Assembly: GCA_947044405.1 (NCBI GenBank)
Contig: CAMRHE010000132.1
Coordinates: 4,758,001-4,822,000 of the forward strand
Direction of reading: 5' to 3'
From: Leptodactylus fallax
Lineage: Eukaryota > Chordata > Amphibia > Anura > Leptodactylidae
Length of the DNA: 64,000 nt
Every line of letters begins with the position of its first letter. Position 1 is the first letter of the stretch. Below are positions 33,175 to 45,650 of this stretch, piece by piece. A program made the translations under genes and the position numbers. The notes under the pieces are model-generated. The model did no database searches, had not been told where the DNA came from, and saw only the letters and a list, made by a program, of their open reading frames with translations.

Positions 33175-35633
33175 CTCAACACTACTGGAAGACTATTTAA
33201 AGGATTGTTGTCTCCCACGCCTTCCTCCTGAGGCCCTAACCTCCCTGAACACCCCCATCACCAGGGAGGAACTAGAAGGGGTCCTGAGGGACCTCCCAAA
33301 TGGGAAAGCCCCAGGCCCAGATGGGTTCACTTACAATTATTATAAGGTTTTCCAGGGTGAACTCTCTGCTCATCTATTGTCCCTCTTCAATTCCTTCCTT
33401 TCAGGTTCCCCTATACCCCCGACTATGCTCTCTTCACTACTCACATTGGTCCCTAAACCGGGTAAGGACTTGCAGGATTGTGCTAACTACCGACCGATTG
33501 CTTTGCTGAACACGGACCTGAAACTTTTCACCAAACTCTTAGCCAACAGACTGAATGCTTGGCTCCCTCTGCTTGTCCATAAGGACCAGGTGGGATTCAT
33601 CCCCTGTCGTCAGGGTGGTGACAACACCAGGAGGACTGTGGATTTGGTGGAGGTGGCCAATCATTATTCTACCCCAGCCCTTCTCTTGAGCCTGGACGCT
33701 GAAAAGGCTTTTGACCGCATAAATTGGTCGTTTATGCATACTACGCTTAAGGCGTTCGGGCTTACGGGACCGTTTCTCACAGCTATCCAGGCCCTTTACT
33801 CCTTACCCTCAGCAGCAATTAAGCTTCCCCATGCATCTTCGCCCTTCTTCCCTATTCGAAATGGCACTAGGCAGGGTTGCCCCCTGTCACCCATCATATT
33901 TGCCCTCTGCATTGAACCGCTAGCGGCCAAGATTAGGCGAGACCCTAATATCAAGGGCATCATGGTCCAAGATAAGGAATTTAAGATATCTCTCTTTGCG
34001 GACGATGTACTCCTCACTCTCACCTCCCCTCATACTACCCTTCCAAACTTGCTGCGCTCGCTAGAGACCTATGGTGATCTCTCAGGGTATAAGGTGAACC
34101 CCGCGAAGACTGAGGCACTCCCACTTAACATCCCACGGGACCTTCTCCTTCTCCTCCGCAGTAATTACGATTTCCAGTGGCGGGAGTCCTCTATCCGCTA
34201 CCTGGGAGTCCATATATCCACTTCCTATGCGACCCTCTACTCGGCAAACTACCCGCGGTTGTTTTGTGAGCTAAGAGCCCTATTGGACAAATGGCAACCC
34301 TTGCCTATCTCCCTTTTGGGGAGAATTGCTGCGGTCAAGATGACTCTCCTCCCGAAGCTACTGTATTTTTTTCGAGACGCTCCCAGTCGCGATACCTCGG
34401 GGAGAATTACGGAACCTACAGAAAGCTATCTTCCAGTTTATCTGGAAAGCAAAACGACACCGAATACCTAGATCTGTTATGCTGGCGGATAGGGGGTCTG
34501 GGGGTATGGCTGTCCCACATCTGTTACATTATTACTGGGCGGCCCACTTACGCCATATCCCATTCTGGGCGGCTATGCCAGCATACACCAGATGGGTGCA
34601 GATAGAGAAGCTATGGCTGGCACCCATGCATCCTAACGCGCTTCTGTGGGTCAGCTCCCCCCCCACCCCCCCTGCCTCGTACCTGTTGGGCCCCATTCGG
34701 TTTACTAGATCTATCTGGTCTACCTGTTGTGCTAGATTCTCCCTGATGTCCCCGCGCTCATCTATGGTCTCCATACTATACAACCCCCTTCTCCCAGAGA
34801 GCCTGACTTCTGCCATGACTAAAGTGTGGTCTGAAGCTGGCCTTTACCGGATTGCTGATATGGTTGACCCTGGAACCTTGGAACTCAGGTCCTTTGCTTA
34901 TCTTACAGCTAATCAAAACCTGCCAAGTACTGAATGGTTCCATTACTTGCAGGTGGTTCACTTTGTCCGCTCCCTCCATGGGTCTCTTAAGGTGTCACTC
35001 CCCACCGCTTTTGAAAAGATTTGCCGTGCAGGCACGTCCACTAGGGGCTTTATATCCTCTATTTACCAACTTCTTAACTCACAAACTACAGGCTCTCCTG
35101 TTAATCATCGCTATATGCTTAAATGGGAGGAGGCGGTGGGTAAACCCATCTCCCAGGAACAGTGGCGGATTGTATGGTCTCGGGCCCAGAAATCATCTCA
35201 GTGCATTACGTTTAGGGAAAAGCAGTATAAGCTGTTGATGCATTGGTATCATACTCCGGCTCTCCTTCATACTTTAAACCCATTAGTTCCCCCATGGTGC
35301 TGGCGCTGTGGAGCTGCGGTGGGTACCCTGCACCATATCTTTTGGACGTGCCCTCTCATCCTCGGTTTTTGGAGGGAGGTCAGGACTCTGACGACTGCTC
35401 TCTTTTTGCAAGAGGTTCCTCTTGACCCTCTTCTTTATCTCCTGAACCTTCCCCCCAGACACCTGAGCAATAAGTCATCCAGGCTTTTCTTGCATCTTTG
35501 TACTGCAGCTAAAACTCTCATAGCTAGAAACTGGAAGAAGGTGAGTCCCCCATCTAGTCTTGAGCTTGTGGCTAGAATGAAGGATGTGAGGAGTCTTGAA
35601 TACCTGACTGCTGGCCTACATAATTCACGGTAA
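32921..35633 (+). pseudogene. L1 ORF2, reverse transcriptase half, broken twice
   Basis: The reverse transcriptase frame is 32921-34471, and the C-terminal part is a separate frame, 34479-35633. All core blocks are in the first frame: LVPKPGKDLQDCANYRPIAL, LDAEKAFDRINW, GTRQGCPLSPIIFAL and FADD. The break is at a seven-T run (34366-34372), which is six in the left copy. A second difference is a G to T change that creates TAA at 35631-35633 and removes the last 18 residues relative to the left copy. The Cys-rich WCWRCGAAVG motif remains. This copy can therefore not make a full enzyme even if the shared frameshift upstream were bypassed, unless the T run is a sequencing error. Confidence 0.85.
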
Positions 35634-35937
35634 GCCTTTGGGGCTATTTGGGCACCCTGGGACATGTATTGTACATTACAGGGTCTCTGATCTCTAGTCC
35701 TCTCCTTCCCTCCCCCCCCCCCTTCCCTTTGGTCCTACCCTTGTCTTCTTAACCCCTCCATTCCCCCCTCCCTTGTTCACTGCTTAATTTAAATGCATAT
35801 TGCTTAAGGGGGAGGAGGCAGATAGCCTCTATTTACCTCAATGCTTCCTGTTTGTTTGATTATTATTGTTTTTTTGTTTTTTTCTTTATTCCTTGTTAAT
35901 GAAAAATTTTTCAATAAAATTACAGTTATAAAAAAAA

Positions 35938-35951
35938 AAGAATCCTAATAC
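35938..35951 (+). repeat. Target-site duplication, 3' side of right L1
   Basis: Exact copy of aagaatcctaatac, directly after the poly-A tail. Confidence 0.9.
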
Positions 35952-37195
35952 CCAGTCACAGGTGGGTGGTACCAGAAAGTGAGCAGGGTTAGAGATCCTA
36001 CAAAAATGGATAATGAACTGGACCCACTTTGTCAGATACAGTACTTGGAGATGCAACCAGTTTGTAGTCTGTCCAACTTCCTTCTGAGCTCCATGGCCAG
36101 GCTTGTAAGAGGTCTGTAATTTTTTTCATTCCCTTTTTAAATTGTATACTTTTTTTCCTGTAAGCACTGTACTTTTTCTGTAAATTTAAATCTTAAAATT
36201 TAATAACATTGTTCTTGGCTCTAAAACGTAACCATAATCCTGAAGAGAGAAAGCACTGCTTAGTTTTGTTAACATTTTTATATACCAGTATGCTAGAGGT
36301 TTACTGTGCAGTGTGAGAGGATGCAGGTGTGAGATGTCTGGGTATATCAGTGTCTTGTCTACTGTAAGGGTCGTGGCAGGTATTTGTGTGGATATGTGGA
36401 TGACTTCACTCCTTTGTAGTCTAGTGTTATAGGAGTGTGGAAGCGGATTGGCCCTTTACAATCACATGAGCTTGTGTGGTGAGTAGGCGTTCAGATCCCT
36501 GACAGCCAGGCTTTCTTGAAACCTGGTGGCATAATCTGGGAATAATCAAGCCAGAATAGCTCATCCAAAAGGAAGAGAGACCTATCCATGGACAGTTGTT
36601 TCTAGTTTATTGCCTCATCAGTCTGAAGCAGGGTACTTGTTGGTGGGATAATGAGAGGTTATAGATGTGGGTCAGAAGGGAAACTATATCTCTTTAAGGA
36701 GACTTTTCAGGATACCTTGAGGCGTACAGGGACTTATTGGATCCTATGTGTCCTGTTAAGAATTATGTGAAAAGAATATGTAAATAAGTCCTCCTTGGTG
36801 GAAAAAATGTAAGTGGCATAAGATCCAATAAATTCCTATACAACACAAGGTAGCCTGGAAAGGCTAATTCTTCTTAAGGAGACATAGTTCCTCTTCTGGC
36901 TAATTTCCTTATGTCATGACCAAGGCATGTGCTTTGCATCTAGAAGAGAATATGATACTTTAGGAAGACACCATATGGCGACACACAGATTGCTTATGGC
37001 TTTGTAACACAGCCCTGTAGGGACTGTATGCGTTGCTTTACAGAATCCATGCATACGGCAATGCCATATGTATAAGCCCTAAGACTGCAACTAGACAACC
37101 TACTATAAATGCAGTGTTACGGGGAAGGACTAGTTTTACATTTCTTTTAAAGAATGTTTCCACCTAAAAAAATCTTCCTTCTTAGGTTGTTCATA
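35952..37195. other. No recognisable feature
   Basis: No coding signature, element ends or tandem array were identified. Confidence 0.4.
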
Positions 37196-37545
37196 GTTTA
37201 CTTAGGGTGCATTCACATATATGGGGCACAAATCAGTTTCCCTCCAGCATTGTGCACACAAGCCAGAGGGAAACTGATGCCAGGATGGATCCCATAGTTT
37301 TGTATGGGTTCGGTTCTGGCACAAGAGGCATCAGTTGTGGCACCGGACCTGTGCCTCAGCCGGATGGAAAAACGCAACCTGCAGCGTTTTTCCATTCGGC
37401 TTCTTTAAAATTTCTTCAGCGTCGGATGCTGCCTGAAGATGGATGCGGCAGCACCCGGTGTTCTGCACACTCTATGTACAGTAGTGAAGCTGGCAATTGC
37501 TATGTACACCAATCTGAAACTGGCCCTAGTTATCACATTAGTTAG
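37196..37545. repeat. Dispersed repeat with internal foldbacks
   Basis: It starts agggtgcattcacatatatg, a ttcacat-type MITE end. It holds inverted pairs such as cagtttccctcc with gagggaaactg, and acgcaacctgcagcgttt near 37372. The right end is not definable. Confidence 0.4.
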
Positions 37546-37989
37546 GTATGGAGATTATAATTATTCATTAGAGTTACAGTTTTTATAGGGGGATAGAAAA
37601 TTCTATTCTTATGTAGGCCCCTATTTAATATGCATGCACAAAATTGGTTGGCACATTTCTGCGATTTTGACTTTTCTTTAACACCTGCACCTGTAAATAT
37701 ATATATATATATGTGTAGTATGTATGAATTCCTCACATCTGGCAGATTTTTGGAAAGTACATTTTGTTTGCAGAAAGGGATTGCTTGAGCATACACTTTA
37801 GTGCAAATTTGAATTTTTTTGCAATTTTTGCTTGTAATCTCTGTTTGCTGCAAAGTTGCATGAAGGTGGTTGTAGATATGAAATAATAAATCGTGTTTTT
37901 ATATACGGTATGTGGTATCACAGTCATAGTTTGAAACTGTGAAAATTGCCCAGGCAGCCAGCGGAGAAAAAAAATCTGAAACCCCTTGC

Positions 37990-38560
37990 AGTGAAAGGGT
38001 TAAACTGGGGGCAGATGAACAGGGACATTAAACTGTGGGGATAGTTGGAGGGGGACATTATATTGTAAGGGGCCACTAAGGAGGCATTATACTATGTTAG
38101 GGCCTCTAAGGGCGTATTATAATTTGTGTAAGTCGGGTATTCGTAAGTGGTGGTTATGAGGGTGCCCACTTATAAAACTTTTGCACTGAAACCACCAAAG
38201 TGTTAAAATGGCCCTGTTAAGGAGAATACTAAGGAGGCACAATAATCCCATTAGTGTCCCCCACAGTATAATGCTCCTTTATGCCCCCACCCACAGTATA
38301 ATGTTCCTTAGTTCCTCCTACAGTATAATGCCATGTTATTTCCACCTGCGCAATATATTCCATGTTAGTTGCCCCCCCACACCATGTAATGCCACGTTAG
38401 TGCCCCCTGCACAGTATAATGCCACATTAGTGCCCCTGCACAGTATAATGCCATGTTAGCCACCCCACACAGTGTAATGCCACGTTAGTGCCCCCCGCAC
38501 AGTATAATGCCATGTTAGTCAACATCTGCACAGTATAATGCCACGTTAGTCGCCCCCGGC
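37990..38560. repeat. Degenerate minisatellite, about 31-bp unit
   Basis: Units like cacagtataatgccacgtta followed by gtgcccccctg recur from about 38265 to 38550. From about 38010 to 38130 related units appear in the other orientation (cattatactatgttagggcc). The motif is shared with the arrays at 53430-54075 and 58900-60326, though unit sequences differ. Non-coding. Confidence 0.65.
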
Positions 38561-38846
38561 TTATTCCTTATTTTTCTTATTTAAACCTGGGGTGCGTCTT
38601 ATAGTCAGACGCGTATTATTGTCCGAAAAATACCGTAAATACTGGAGGTGTTCAGTTTGGACCTTTACTTGATGCCTTGTGGACCATCATGGTAAAAACT
38701 GATAGTAAAAACTGATGACAACTTATGGTTTTGAAGTAGAAATTTGTAAGTTGCCTGATGACAACTGTTGCATTTTTGCATAAGTTTTGGCATCAGTTGT
38801 ACCGACTAAGGGACAAAAAAAAACTGATATTGATGCAACTGATATA

Positions 38847-40451
38847 CAGTGGGGAAAAAAAAGTATTTAGTCAGCCACCAATTGTGCAAGTTCTCCCACT
38901 TAAAAAGATGAGGCCGGCCTGTAATTGACATCATAGGTAGACCTCAACTATGAGAGACAAAATGAGAAAACATATCTAGAAAATCACATTGTCTGATTTT
39001 TAAACAATTTATTTGCAAATTATGGTGGAAAATAAGTATTTGGTCAATAACAAAAGTTCATCTCAATACTTTGTTATATATCCTTTGTTGGCAATGACAG
39101 AGGTCAAACGTTTTCTGTAAGTCTTCACAAGGTTGGCACACACTGTTGCTGGTATGTTGGCCCATTCCTCCATGCAGATCTCCTCTAGAGCAGTGATGTT
39201 TTGGGGTTGTCGCTGGGCAACACGAACTTTCAACTCCCTCCAAAGGTTTTCTATGGGGTTGAGATCTGGAGACTGGCTAGGCCACTCCAGGACCTTGAAA
39301 TGCTTCTTACGAAGCCGCTCCTTCATTGCCCTGGTGGTGTGCTTGGGATCATTGTCATGCTGAAAGACCCAGCCACGTTTCATCTTCAGTGCCCTTGCTG
39401 ATGGAAGGAGGTTTGCACTCAAAATCTCACGATACATGGCCCCATTCATTCTTTCATGTACACGGATCAGTCGTCCTGGTCCCTTTGCAGAGAAACAGCC
39501 CCAAAGCATGATGTTGCCACCCCCATGCTTCACAGTAGGTATGGTGTTCTTTGGATGCAACTCAGCATTCACTCTCCTCCAAACACGACGAGTTGTGTTT
39601 CTACCAAACAGTTCTACATTGGTTTCATCTGACCATATGACATTCTCCCAATACTCTTCTGGAACATCCAAATGCTCTCTAGCAAACTTCAGACGGGCCC
39701 GGATATGTACTGGCTTAAGCCCGGGGGACACGTCTGGCACTGCAGGATCTGAGTCCCTGGCGGCGTAGTGTGTTACTGACGGTAGCCTTTGTTACGTTAG
39801 TCCCAGCTTTCTGCAGGTCATTCACTAGGTCCCCCCATGTGGTTCTGGGATTTTTGCTCACCATTCTTGTGATCATTTTGACCCCACGGGGTGAGATCTT
39901 GCGTGGAGCCCCTGATCGAGGGAGATGATCAGTGGTCTTGTATGTCTTCCATTATCTAATTATTGCTCCCACAGTTGATTTCTTCACACCAAGCTGCTTG
40001 CCTATTGCAGATTCAGTCTTCCCAGCCTGGTGCAGGTCTACAATTTTGTTTCTGGTGTCCTTCCACAGCTCTTTGGTCTTCACCATAGTGGAGTTTGGAG
40101 TGTGACTGTTTGAGGTTGTGGACAGGTGTCTTTTATACTGATAACAATGTCAAACAGGAGCCATTACTACAGGTAATGAGTGGAGGACAGAGGAGCCTCT
40201 TAAAGAAGAAGTTACAGGTCTGTGAGAGCCAGAAATCTTGCTTGTTTGTAGGTGACCAAATACTTATTTTCCACCATAATTCGCAAATAAATTCTTTAAA
40301 AATCATACAATGTGATTTTCTGGATATGTTTTCTCATTTTGTCTCTCATAGTTGAGGTCTACCTATGATGACAATTACAGGCCGGCCTCATCTTTTTAAG
40401 TGGGAGAACTTGCACAATTGGTGACTGACTAAATACTTTTTTTCCCCACTG
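38847..40451 (-). mobile_element. Tc1 element, full length, TA-flanked
   Basis: The terminal repeats begin cagtggggaaaaaaaagtat at the left and end atactttttttccccactg at the right; they stay inverted for about 130 bp. TA duplications are at 38845-38846 and 40452-40453. The length is 1,605 bp, typical of Tc1 elements. The transposase is on the minus strand and broken. Confidence 0.9.
39063..40086 (-). pseudogene. Tc1 transposase, one stop and one frameshift
   Basis: The ATG at 40086-40084 starts [20 protein letters not shown] with a helix-turn-helix DNA-binding domain. A TAA at 39954-39952 interrupts the frame after about 44 codons. A frameshift near 39730 then separates the N-terminal part from the catalytic part, which is open from 39740 to 39063. 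In that part the DDE triad is visible: D in [13 protein letters not shown] in FQHDNDPKH, and E in [13 protein letters not shown]. Tc1 transposase cuts at TA and moves the element by cut and paste. The catalytic domain is well preserved, but the copy is dead. Confidence 0.9.
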
Positions 40452-40453
40452 TA

Positions 40454-41000
40454 TGTGAATCTACCCTTAGCTCTTTCACATTCTTTATAGACTTTCATGT
40501 ACAATACTCATTTATAAAAGGAGTTTTCTGGGATCAGAATGTTCATGACCTGTCCTTACGATAGACCATCAACATCAGTTTGATGGGGTGTCTGACCCTT
40601 TTTTACATTGGTCCATCTACCTGCATTCCATCTCCTTTGTAGCGGCAGTGCAGGTTATTGCAGATGTGTCTCATTGCAGTGAACAGTAAAACCCTGCAAT
40701 ACCCTACACTGCTACTACTAAATAGACAACATGCGGGTAAAAGGATCAATGTAAACAGTGAAGAGGTCAAACACTGCTGCCCCACAACTGAGCGGCGGGC
40801 TGCCAATAGTCAATTCTCCGATCCAGTAAAACGCCTATAGCAGTACTGATAAAATCACACAACGACAAAACTCTGTAAATGTACAATGTCCACTGTACAG
40901 TTTGTAAATTGTCCATTCGCATTCCCCATACCTGACCCTATTCCAATATCTTCTATAGTTTTAGGATCACCCTTCTTATTAAATACTGTATAGGATTCTA
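40454..41000. other. No gene; one dispersed repeat fragment
   Basis: The text around 40555-40620 (gaccatcaacatcagtttga) belongs to the dispersed ggccatcaat repeat family. Nothing else is recognised. Confidence 0.4.
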
Positions 41001-41620
41001 GAAGAGATGTATGTCTGTACTGAAGCTGGATACATTTCCATTATGCCATTAACAATCGGTCAATCATCTACTTGAATTGCTTGTTAAGCACTGGCAGGTC
41101 AAAGAAATAATTTTCTTAATGGGTTCGTTGGCAGCGAACGTCTGAAACTTCTAGGGAAGCCAAATCGTGCTGTAATTCTCCTTTCAAGAAGGAATGCATG
41201 TTAATTGTATACTGACAAAGCCGGTACTCACAGAACAAGCAAAATAGATTTCCTTTACAAATTTACCAGCTTCAGTGAGGGTCAAAATATATTTCGAATG
41301 CTAAGAAATTGTTTCTCAATTACTATGTATGGTGTTTCTAAAAAGGTATGATTAAAAACAGAAAACCATTGTTTCTAGTCAGTAAATGTGCTCCATTAGC
41401 TGGACCATTATGCAATATTATACATTACATTTCACAAAAAATCATAAAAAGCCACATTTTGTTTAAAAACAGTGTCCCTTTTGTTTTTGAGTGAACTGGA
41501 CATGTCCGCTCTCGAAAATACTTGTATTCCCCATAATGTAAGAATTCTGGAGCATTTTCTCCTTGTGTTTTTACATTGTGCCTTTCCTGTTATTTGTTAT
41601 TGTTGAAATGTAAGAATAAA
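41001..41620. other. Repeat-free stretch; possible conserved non-coding element
   Basis: No repeat or tandem structure was recognised at about 41030-41400. Balanced composition and blocks such as tgggttcgttggcagcgaac and ttctcctttcaagaaggaat resemble conserved enhancers. This is only an impression. Confidence 0.25.
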
Positions 41621-42930
41621 TTGACAACTGGGTCTGATAAGATGGGGATGTGTCCCTACTAAATTACATGGGCTATATAGGTACACAACCCTTTGACAAC
41701 CAAAATGGAAAAAACAATTGTCAATTTATTTGTAAGTTTCTAGTAGGAATAAGAGACGAACAACATAACAGAGTTCTAAGAAAATATGCTTCAGAATTGT
41801 CAAATTATGGGGAAATATTTATTAAAACAAATATGTCGCGATAGCTCCAAATAACTGCAAGTAAGAAGTTCTCAATGACTTTAAAGGGAGTCTCTCACCA
41901 GAGCCCAGCATATTAACCCAGCCCTGCAGATAGACAGTGTTATGGAATTGCTACTGGAACAATTCCCCCCCCCCCCCCAAAAAAAAAAAATGAAGGAACT
42001 GGAAGATATCAGAGAGCAATAGAACAAGCTACCTAACTCTCATACAGCGCTGGGCAATAGGACTAAGGCTACCCAAACGTGCTTCACCTGAGCACTCCAC
42101 GAAGCCAGTTGGACTTATGCTGAATTTGGACCCAGGTTATTGTCCCACAAATTTAGTTTAAGAATTGAATGCTTGCTTGGGTGACATTAAAATTTTGACA
42201 TTTTTTTTTTACCATTTTTGGAGAGCTGCCTTATTTTCCTTTTGCTGTCGTGCTGCTTTTCTTTGCTGGGACACATTTGCACCGGCATACTTTTGGGTGC
42301 GGCTGATATTTTTTTTATTGACTATCTAACCTTCTTATATCTGCAGATTCAGTTTTATATAGTTTTGTGTGTTTATATACAGTGTATGTTTCTGTTATGT
42401 ACGTTTACTTAAAAAAATATACAAACAGTAAAGAACCTGAGAAATATGTAATGTTCCATGGAAAAGCTGCTGGTAGTTCTGAATAGCAGCCAGTTATGTA
42501 ACACTATTCTATAGAAGAATCCTGAACTTTCCCACAGTCTGTAAATATACTTTCATCCATTCTTGGTGAGGCAAAGGCATGCTGCCAAGTTCTGCTTGTA
42601 AATTACCATAGAACCATCAATGTTTCCATGACTACTGCATCCAGTGTCTCTAGTACCAAAGTGTATGCACACAGAACAGCTGAACCATAACCTGGGAAGT
42701 CATCGGCATACCAGCAACACTTCACACCAAGGCTGGATATGACATGGTGAAGCGTATAGCAATATATTTTATACATGTCACACTGTGATGCTGCTGTAGA
42801 TTGAAATAGACTTCTCTGACAGATACTAAATATTGCAGCATAATGTGGATGATTTACAGAACTGAAGGCAATTCTACCCAACTTTTCCTTGTATTAGGGC
42901 TCATGCACATGGCGGTATTAAGGTCAGAGG
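41621..42930. other. No recognisable gene
   Basis: A repeat-like start ttaaagggagtctctcacca lies at about 41881. A C run followed by an A run lies at 41966-41990. No coding or element signature otherwise. Confidence 0.4.
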
Positions 42931-42936
42931 TGTAAG

Positions 42937-43140
42937 TGCCGGTTCACATCTGCGTTTGGGATTCCGTTCGGGGAATCCACTTGGGGCCCCCAGAACGGAA
43001 ACCTATACGTATTGAAAAGCAGTCTATGGGGTCCGCAGGTTTCCTTAGGTAAACCGATTTTCTATGCATATAGGTTTCCGTTCTGGTGGGCCCCAAGCAG
43101 ACTCCCCGAATGGAAACTGAACGCAGATGTGAACCGGCCC
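42937..43140. mobile_element. Palindromic MITE, ggttcacatctgcgtt family
   Basis: The left end gtgccggttcacatctgcgt and the right end acgcagatgtgaaccggccc pair as terminal repeats, and the arms remain complementary inwards (ggaaacctatacgtattg-like blocks). A related copy is at 15155-15388. Non-coding. Confidence 0.75.
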
Positions 43141-43708
43141 TAACATGAAGTTCATAAGCTTCAATGCAAAATCTGTACCAGGCCCTCAACTATAGTGTAC
43201 TGTTTATAGTACTGGTCTCCTCATAGTGGGAAGAGACACCTTATAGGCCCCCCTATGGCTCTTGGGCCCAGGCCTGATCATACCTTCAGCACCATCTCAA
43301 GACAAATCCCTGAATATGGCCTTACTTTGGGCCATAGATTGTCATGGAGTCATATATTGTACTTCCATGTGTGTCATGCAGAGTATTTTTTTTCTGGCAG
43401 ATTGTTCTTATTTTTATGAATTCACAATGAGTCCATGCCATTTTATGTAAGTATTGTGCTCTAATAAATGGGCGTACGCAGGATTTATGGTGAGTTCACA
43501 GGGGGAGGCTGTGCTCCCTACAATCAGTATAATGCCCTCTTAATGTTCACACTCAGTATAATTCTCTTCTTAGTGTAGTATAATCCATATCACATAACAT
43601 GGTTGCAACTCCAAGGGGTTAAATTACTCTCTTAAACTTGCACTCACCCTTCAAACTGAGTATAAATCACACCTCAACACCTACTGATTTCTGGGCTAGT
43701 AGGGACCG

Positions 43709-43734
43709 ACACACACACACACACACACACACAC
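43709..43734. repeat. (AC)n microsatellite
   Basis: About 13 uninterrupted AC units. Confidence 0.95.
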
Positions 43735-43784
43735 TTTAAAGGCTATGGATCTATAGGGCATACAGTGAGCCTGACACTATTTAT

Positions 43785-44026
43785 TTTATCTTTATTATGC
43801 TTACTTATATATCACCATCATATTCCGCAGCACTTTACAGTCACTGTTCCATGTAGGGCTCACAATCTACATTCCCTATCAGTATGTCTTTAGAGTGTGG
43901 GAAGAAACCAGAGGAAACCCACACAAACTCCTTGTAGATGTTGTTCTTGGCAGAATTCAAACCCAGGACTCCAGCACTGCAAGGCTGCAGTGCTAACCAC
44001 TGAGCCACCATGCTGCCACTTGGGGT
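43785..44026 (-). mobile_element. tRNA-derived SINE
   Basis: On the minus strand the head reads ggtggctcagtggttagcac, which holds an A-box-like tggctcagtgg, followed by a B-box-like ggtttgaattc (consensus GGTTCGANTCC). These are the internal RNA polymerase III promoter of a tRNA-like head. The tail at the left end (ttatatatcaccatcatatt, gcagcactttacag) resembles a LINE 3' tail used for mobilisation. A fragment of the same SINE head is at 47470-47549. Confidence 0.7.
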
Positions 44027-44825
44027 TGGGTTATTGCATACAGATTTATACAGTTCCCATTTAAGTCAATTATTAAAGTGGTTATCTGGCAGGGAAAATG
44101 AGGCTCAGGATGTGTTAAAAACATAAACATAGTCATACTCATTTTACTAATCCCCGGCATTTCCTGTGTGTGGAGATTTAATCAGAAAGTAGAGACCTGA
44201 TAATATTGGAATTGGAGCCGCAGGGGATCAGTTACGGTGATGTTTTGTTTATTGTTTTAACCCATTCTGAGCCATGTTTTTAACCCATTCCCCATCAGAC
44301 AAACCTTTTAATTGATTTGCTCCATAACTCCATCTAGTGGTTGTTGAAAGCGGACATAATTATATTATTTTTTTCTCATTGTATCTGCAGGGGATGTAGA
44401 AGCTCAGTAACAAAAAAAACATTTATAACTGTTATGAAGTTACTCAGCTGACAATATTGGACCTAAAAATGATGTTAATAGTTACAGTATAAGTAGACTT
44501 TGAGCAATTTTTCTTTTAGATGATAATTGCATTGTAAAGTTTCAACTGTGTAGGAAATAGCCGACTGCTTATTACCTATAAGTAAAATTCTTTCCGGAAT
44601 GAAAGCTTATGTAAAGCCACTCAGCTGTTTTATGCCTAGAATAATTGTCGAATGCAATTTAGTCAGCTTGCAGTTATGGAGTCTACGATACCCAGACTAC
44701 ATCACATCGAATGCTAGAAAGAATAGGATCAGACCGGGCAATTTAATCTCACAATAACATGAGAAGATGTGGAGGTGGAAATAGTTACTCATACAGTTTA
44801 GGAGATTGTTACACAGTATCTACAG
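44027..44825. other. No gene; possible conserved non-coding stretch
   Basis: About 44500-44760 is repeat-free by eye with TAAT-type motifs. Nothing coding is visible. Confidence 0.25.
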
Positions 44826-45111
44826 TGTTAGGCCTTATTCACACGTCCGCATCCATGCTTTCCACAGACCCCACCCTGCTCATTTCCGGAAGGTGTTCTG
44901 TCTGGGGTTGATCCACTTTTCACAACAGCAGATCAATTTCTTAAAATTTTTATTTTCTGTATTTTGAATGTTTCTGGGTCCGTGAAAAACAGATGTCACA
45001 CCGATGTGCGAAAAAACACGTACATCTGAATATTCCCTTCTGGGTATGTATGGTGTCTGCGTAAAATGGGAACACCATGCGTATGTGAAATGCGGAAGTG
45101 TGTATAAGGGC

Positions 45112-45420
45112 TTAAAGAGGACCTTTCACGTCCTCAGGCACATGCAGTTTTATATACCGCTAGAAAGCCAACAGTGCACCGAATTCAGCGCACTGTCGGC
45201 TTTTCCGTTATGTGCCCCGGGGTTAGAGATATCAGTGCCGTTAGTTTCGGTACCGATCTCTGCCCACTGTCAGAAGGGCTTTCCTGACAGACTAGCTGGG
45301 CTGTGAGAAACGCCCTCCCTGTCTGTGCTCGTCCATAGCCCTGTACTGTCAGAGGTGGCATTCCTTACCGCCTAGTGATGATCCTGAGCTGTCAGGAATG
45401 CCCCCTCAGTACAAGTCTAT
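45112..45420. repeat. Dispersed repeat with central foldback
   Basis: It starts aaagaggacctttcacgtcc. A foldback pairs gaaagccaacagtgc with gcactgtcggctttt around gaattc near 45185. Low-level similarity to frog TTAA-type MITEs is suspected, not shown. Confidence 0.4.
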
Positions 45421-45650
45421 GGATGATAATAGTAATAGTGGACAACCACGCATATATAGCTAAGCATTATGAAAAGATGTCTGAACACTTTGTGTTTTGT
45501 CTTTTTTGTTCTCCCATAAATATTTGGTGTGACCCTCCTTTCCTTCCATCAGTTATTTTAGGTACACTTACAGATAGTTTTTGAAGGAACTTGGCAGGGA
45601 GGTTGTTCCAAACATCTTGGAGAACTAAGCACAGATCTCCTGTGGATGTA

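Larger units (their letters stand above)
29711..35937 (+). mobile_element. Full-length L1 retrotransposon, right copy, with TSD
   Basis: The element starts ggggcgtggcctggacgcgc, carries ORF1 and ORF2 and ends with AATAAA at 35913-35918 and a short poly-A. The 14-bp TSD is intact on both sides. It is nearly identical to the inverted left copy. Compared with that copy it has lost ORF1 and the reverse transcriptase frame through single-base changes in homopolymers. Confidence 0.95.

Noticed and set aside
43681..43740. Possible promoter near the AC repeat
   Set aside because: Nothing beyond a microsatellite; no start codon or exon nearby.
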